6,835 bases of DNA from SIG459 sp045638085 (GTDB lineage: Bacteria; Bacillota; Clostridia; Oscillospirales; Oscillospiraceae). Shown here piece after piece: positions 5,866 through 6,835 of this stretch. The notes below the pieces were generated by a model. The model was not told where the DNA came from and did no database searches. It was given only the letters and a program-made list of their open reading frames with translations. Position 1 is the stretch's first letter, and each line of letters begins with the position of its first letter. The stretch covers positions 1 to 6,835 of the forward strand of contig JAZUAQ010000077.1 in assembly GCA_045638085.1 (NCBI GenBank). The letters run 5' to 3'. The position numbers were made by a program, and so were the translations under genes.

Positions 5866-6753
5866 TTAGAAGATGTCTTCTTCCACTACCTCGGGGGGAA
5901 GCTCGAGGGCAGAGGGATTCTTGATGTAGTACTTGAGGAACTTAAAGGCGGTGGCGTAATAGAAGCCGTCGCATATACGCTCGTCAGTGACGACCTTGTA
6001 GTCTATGTACTTGCGCTCGGTGGGCTTGCCTTCCTTGTCCAGCTCAACGGCGCGGCGCTTTGCACCGAAGGAGATGAACACGGGGAGAGTGCCGAAGTTA
6101 TAGATGTGGTGATAGATGGGAGGGATGCCAAGGGAGCCAAGGTCGGTGAGAATCATGCTGCCGTGGAAGGGGCTGAGCTCCAGAAGGGAGGGGGGAAGCC
6201 ATCCCATATAGTCTCCGCAGCGGAGAAGCCAGATCGCAAAGCGGAAGATGAAGCCGGGCAGTTTGCTGAAAGCGCCTGCAACGGCCTCGGTGCCGCTCTC
6301 ACCGGAATTGGACTTGATTTCGTCGATCTTTTCATTTACCTTGCGGTAGATGTCATAGATGGTGTCGGTAGGCTGGCAATGGATCTTGATAAGGGTTTCG
6401 CCTGCATCAAGGGTCATTGCGCGCTTAACCATAAAGCAAAGCTCTACGTCGTTGCGGGCATAGATTTTCTGACCTGCGACAAAGCGGTTGATGCCGGGGC
6501 AGTGGCATACGGTGCGGACATAAGCTGCCATAAAGAGATGGAGCATGCCCATTCCTTTCCAGCCTTCGGCACGCTTTTCGCGTATCCACTTCTCGGCGTT
6601 GGCTATATCCAGAGAATCCTCAAACTGGTTGCTGGCGTCGCTGCGCTCGCGCATGACATAGGGCATAAACTTGGTTATAGGGTCAATGGAGCGAACAAGA
6701 CGGCCTTCTTTGCGATCGCCGAAACGGCGCTTATATATATTTTCCTGTGCCAT
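5866..6753 (-). CDS. Stand-alone E2/chloramphenicol acetyltransferase-fold protein
   Basis: This 295-residue predicted soluble protein has the catalytic-domain fold of 2-oxo acid dehydrogenase E2 acyltransferases but no lipoyl or E1/E3-binding domain. Its neighbours do not encode E1 or E3, so it is unlikely to be part of a dehydrogenase complex. Recognisable parts are FMPYVMRERSDASNQFED near 29-46, PGINRFVAGQKIYARNDVELCFMVKR at 86-111, and SPFHGSMILTDLGSLGI at 194-210. An IYHHIYNFGT segment follows at 213-222, then DERICDG at 257-263. The last is the equivalent of the E2 active-site motif DHRxxDG, but Glu258 replaces the catalytic His while Asp262 and Gly263 are kept. Residues 160-197 form an extra hydrophobic segment compared with a minimal E2 core. 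AAAGGA (6769-6764) lies 10 bases before the ATG. The acyl substrate and function are unknown, and it could be an acyltransferase with altered chemistry or a non-catalytic relative. A terminator follows. Confidence 0.82.
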   Translation of the reverse strand: MAQENIYKRRFGDRKEGRLVRSIDPITKFMPYVMRERSDASNQFEDSLDIANAEKWIREKRAEGWKGMGMLHLFMAAYVRTVCHCPGINRFVAGQKIYARNDVELCFMVKRAMTLDAGETLIKIHCQPTDTIYDIYRKVNEKIDEIKSNSGESGTEAVAGAFSKLPGFIFRFAIWLLRCGDYMGWLPPSLLELSPFHGSMILTDLGSLGIPPIYHHIYNFGTLPVFISFGAKRRAVELDKEGKPTERKYIDYKVVTDERICDGFYYATAFKFLKYYIKNPSALELPPEVVEEDIF

Positions 6754-6786
6754 AAAAGCTGTGTCCTTTCTTGTGTGGAACTGTAT

Positions 6787-6814
6787 ATCTTATCTCTCTT
6801 TTTATCCAATTCAA
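6787..6814 (-). promoter_or_regulatory. Candidate promoter of the E2-like gene
   Basis: TTGAAT (6814-6809), a 16-base spacer and TAAGAT (6792-6787) lie about 35 bases before the ATG. A second, perfect -10 hexamer TATAAT (6834-6829) sits at the window edge; its -35 would be outside. The AT-rich gap from 6754 to the edge holds no gene, so one or both probably drive this gene. Confidence 0.45.
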
Positions 6815-6835
6815 AATTTAACGAAATTATTATAC

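Overview
All the genes I can support read on the minus strand, so transcription runs from high to low coordinates. The window looks like an anaerobic gut Firmicute of the Clostridia, probably near Oscillospiraceae/Ruminococcaceae. The reasons are AGGAGG-type ribosome binding sites, consensus sigma-A promoters, a group II ECF-type S component, a stand-alone E2-like acyltransferase, and moderate GC with AT-rich intergenic gaps. The taxonomic call is inference. I see no phage, transposon, CRISPR or tRNA signal.

Layout in the direction of transcription. (1) 6753-5866 encodes a stand-alone acyltransferase of the chloramphenicol acetyltransferase/E2 fold, ending in a strong terminator. (2) 5810-4932 encodes an EamA/DMT exporter that starts directly behind that terminator and has its own terminator. 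(3) A promoter at 4894-4866 drives a two-gene unit. Its first gene is a membrane protein fusing a PAP2 lipid phosphatase to a glycerophosphodiester phosphodiesterase (4832-2913). Its second is a radical SAM/SPASM protein (2910-2077). A perfect hairpin ends the unit. (4) A promoter at 2033-2005 starts a cobalamin riboswitch (about 1998-1822). The riboswitch leads a DUF4430 lipoprotein (1746-1336), overlapped by one base by an ECF-transporter S component (1336-803). (5) A near-consensus promoter drives gdhA, NADP-type glutamate dehydrogenase. Its first 245 codons are present and it runs off the left edge.

The most interesting unit is the third transcription unit from the left edge inward: a B12 riboswitch controlling a surface lipoprotein whose DUF4430 domain belongs to the family found in the C-terminal domain of animal intrinsic factor and transcobalamin, coupled to an ECF S component. 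This reads as a Gram-positive B12 capture-and-import pair that would share an energising module encoded elsewhere. Second are the PAP2-GDPD fusion with its coupled radical SAM partner, and the E2-like enzyme in which the usual catalytic histidine is glutamate. The long plus-strand reading frames are antisense shadows of these genes.
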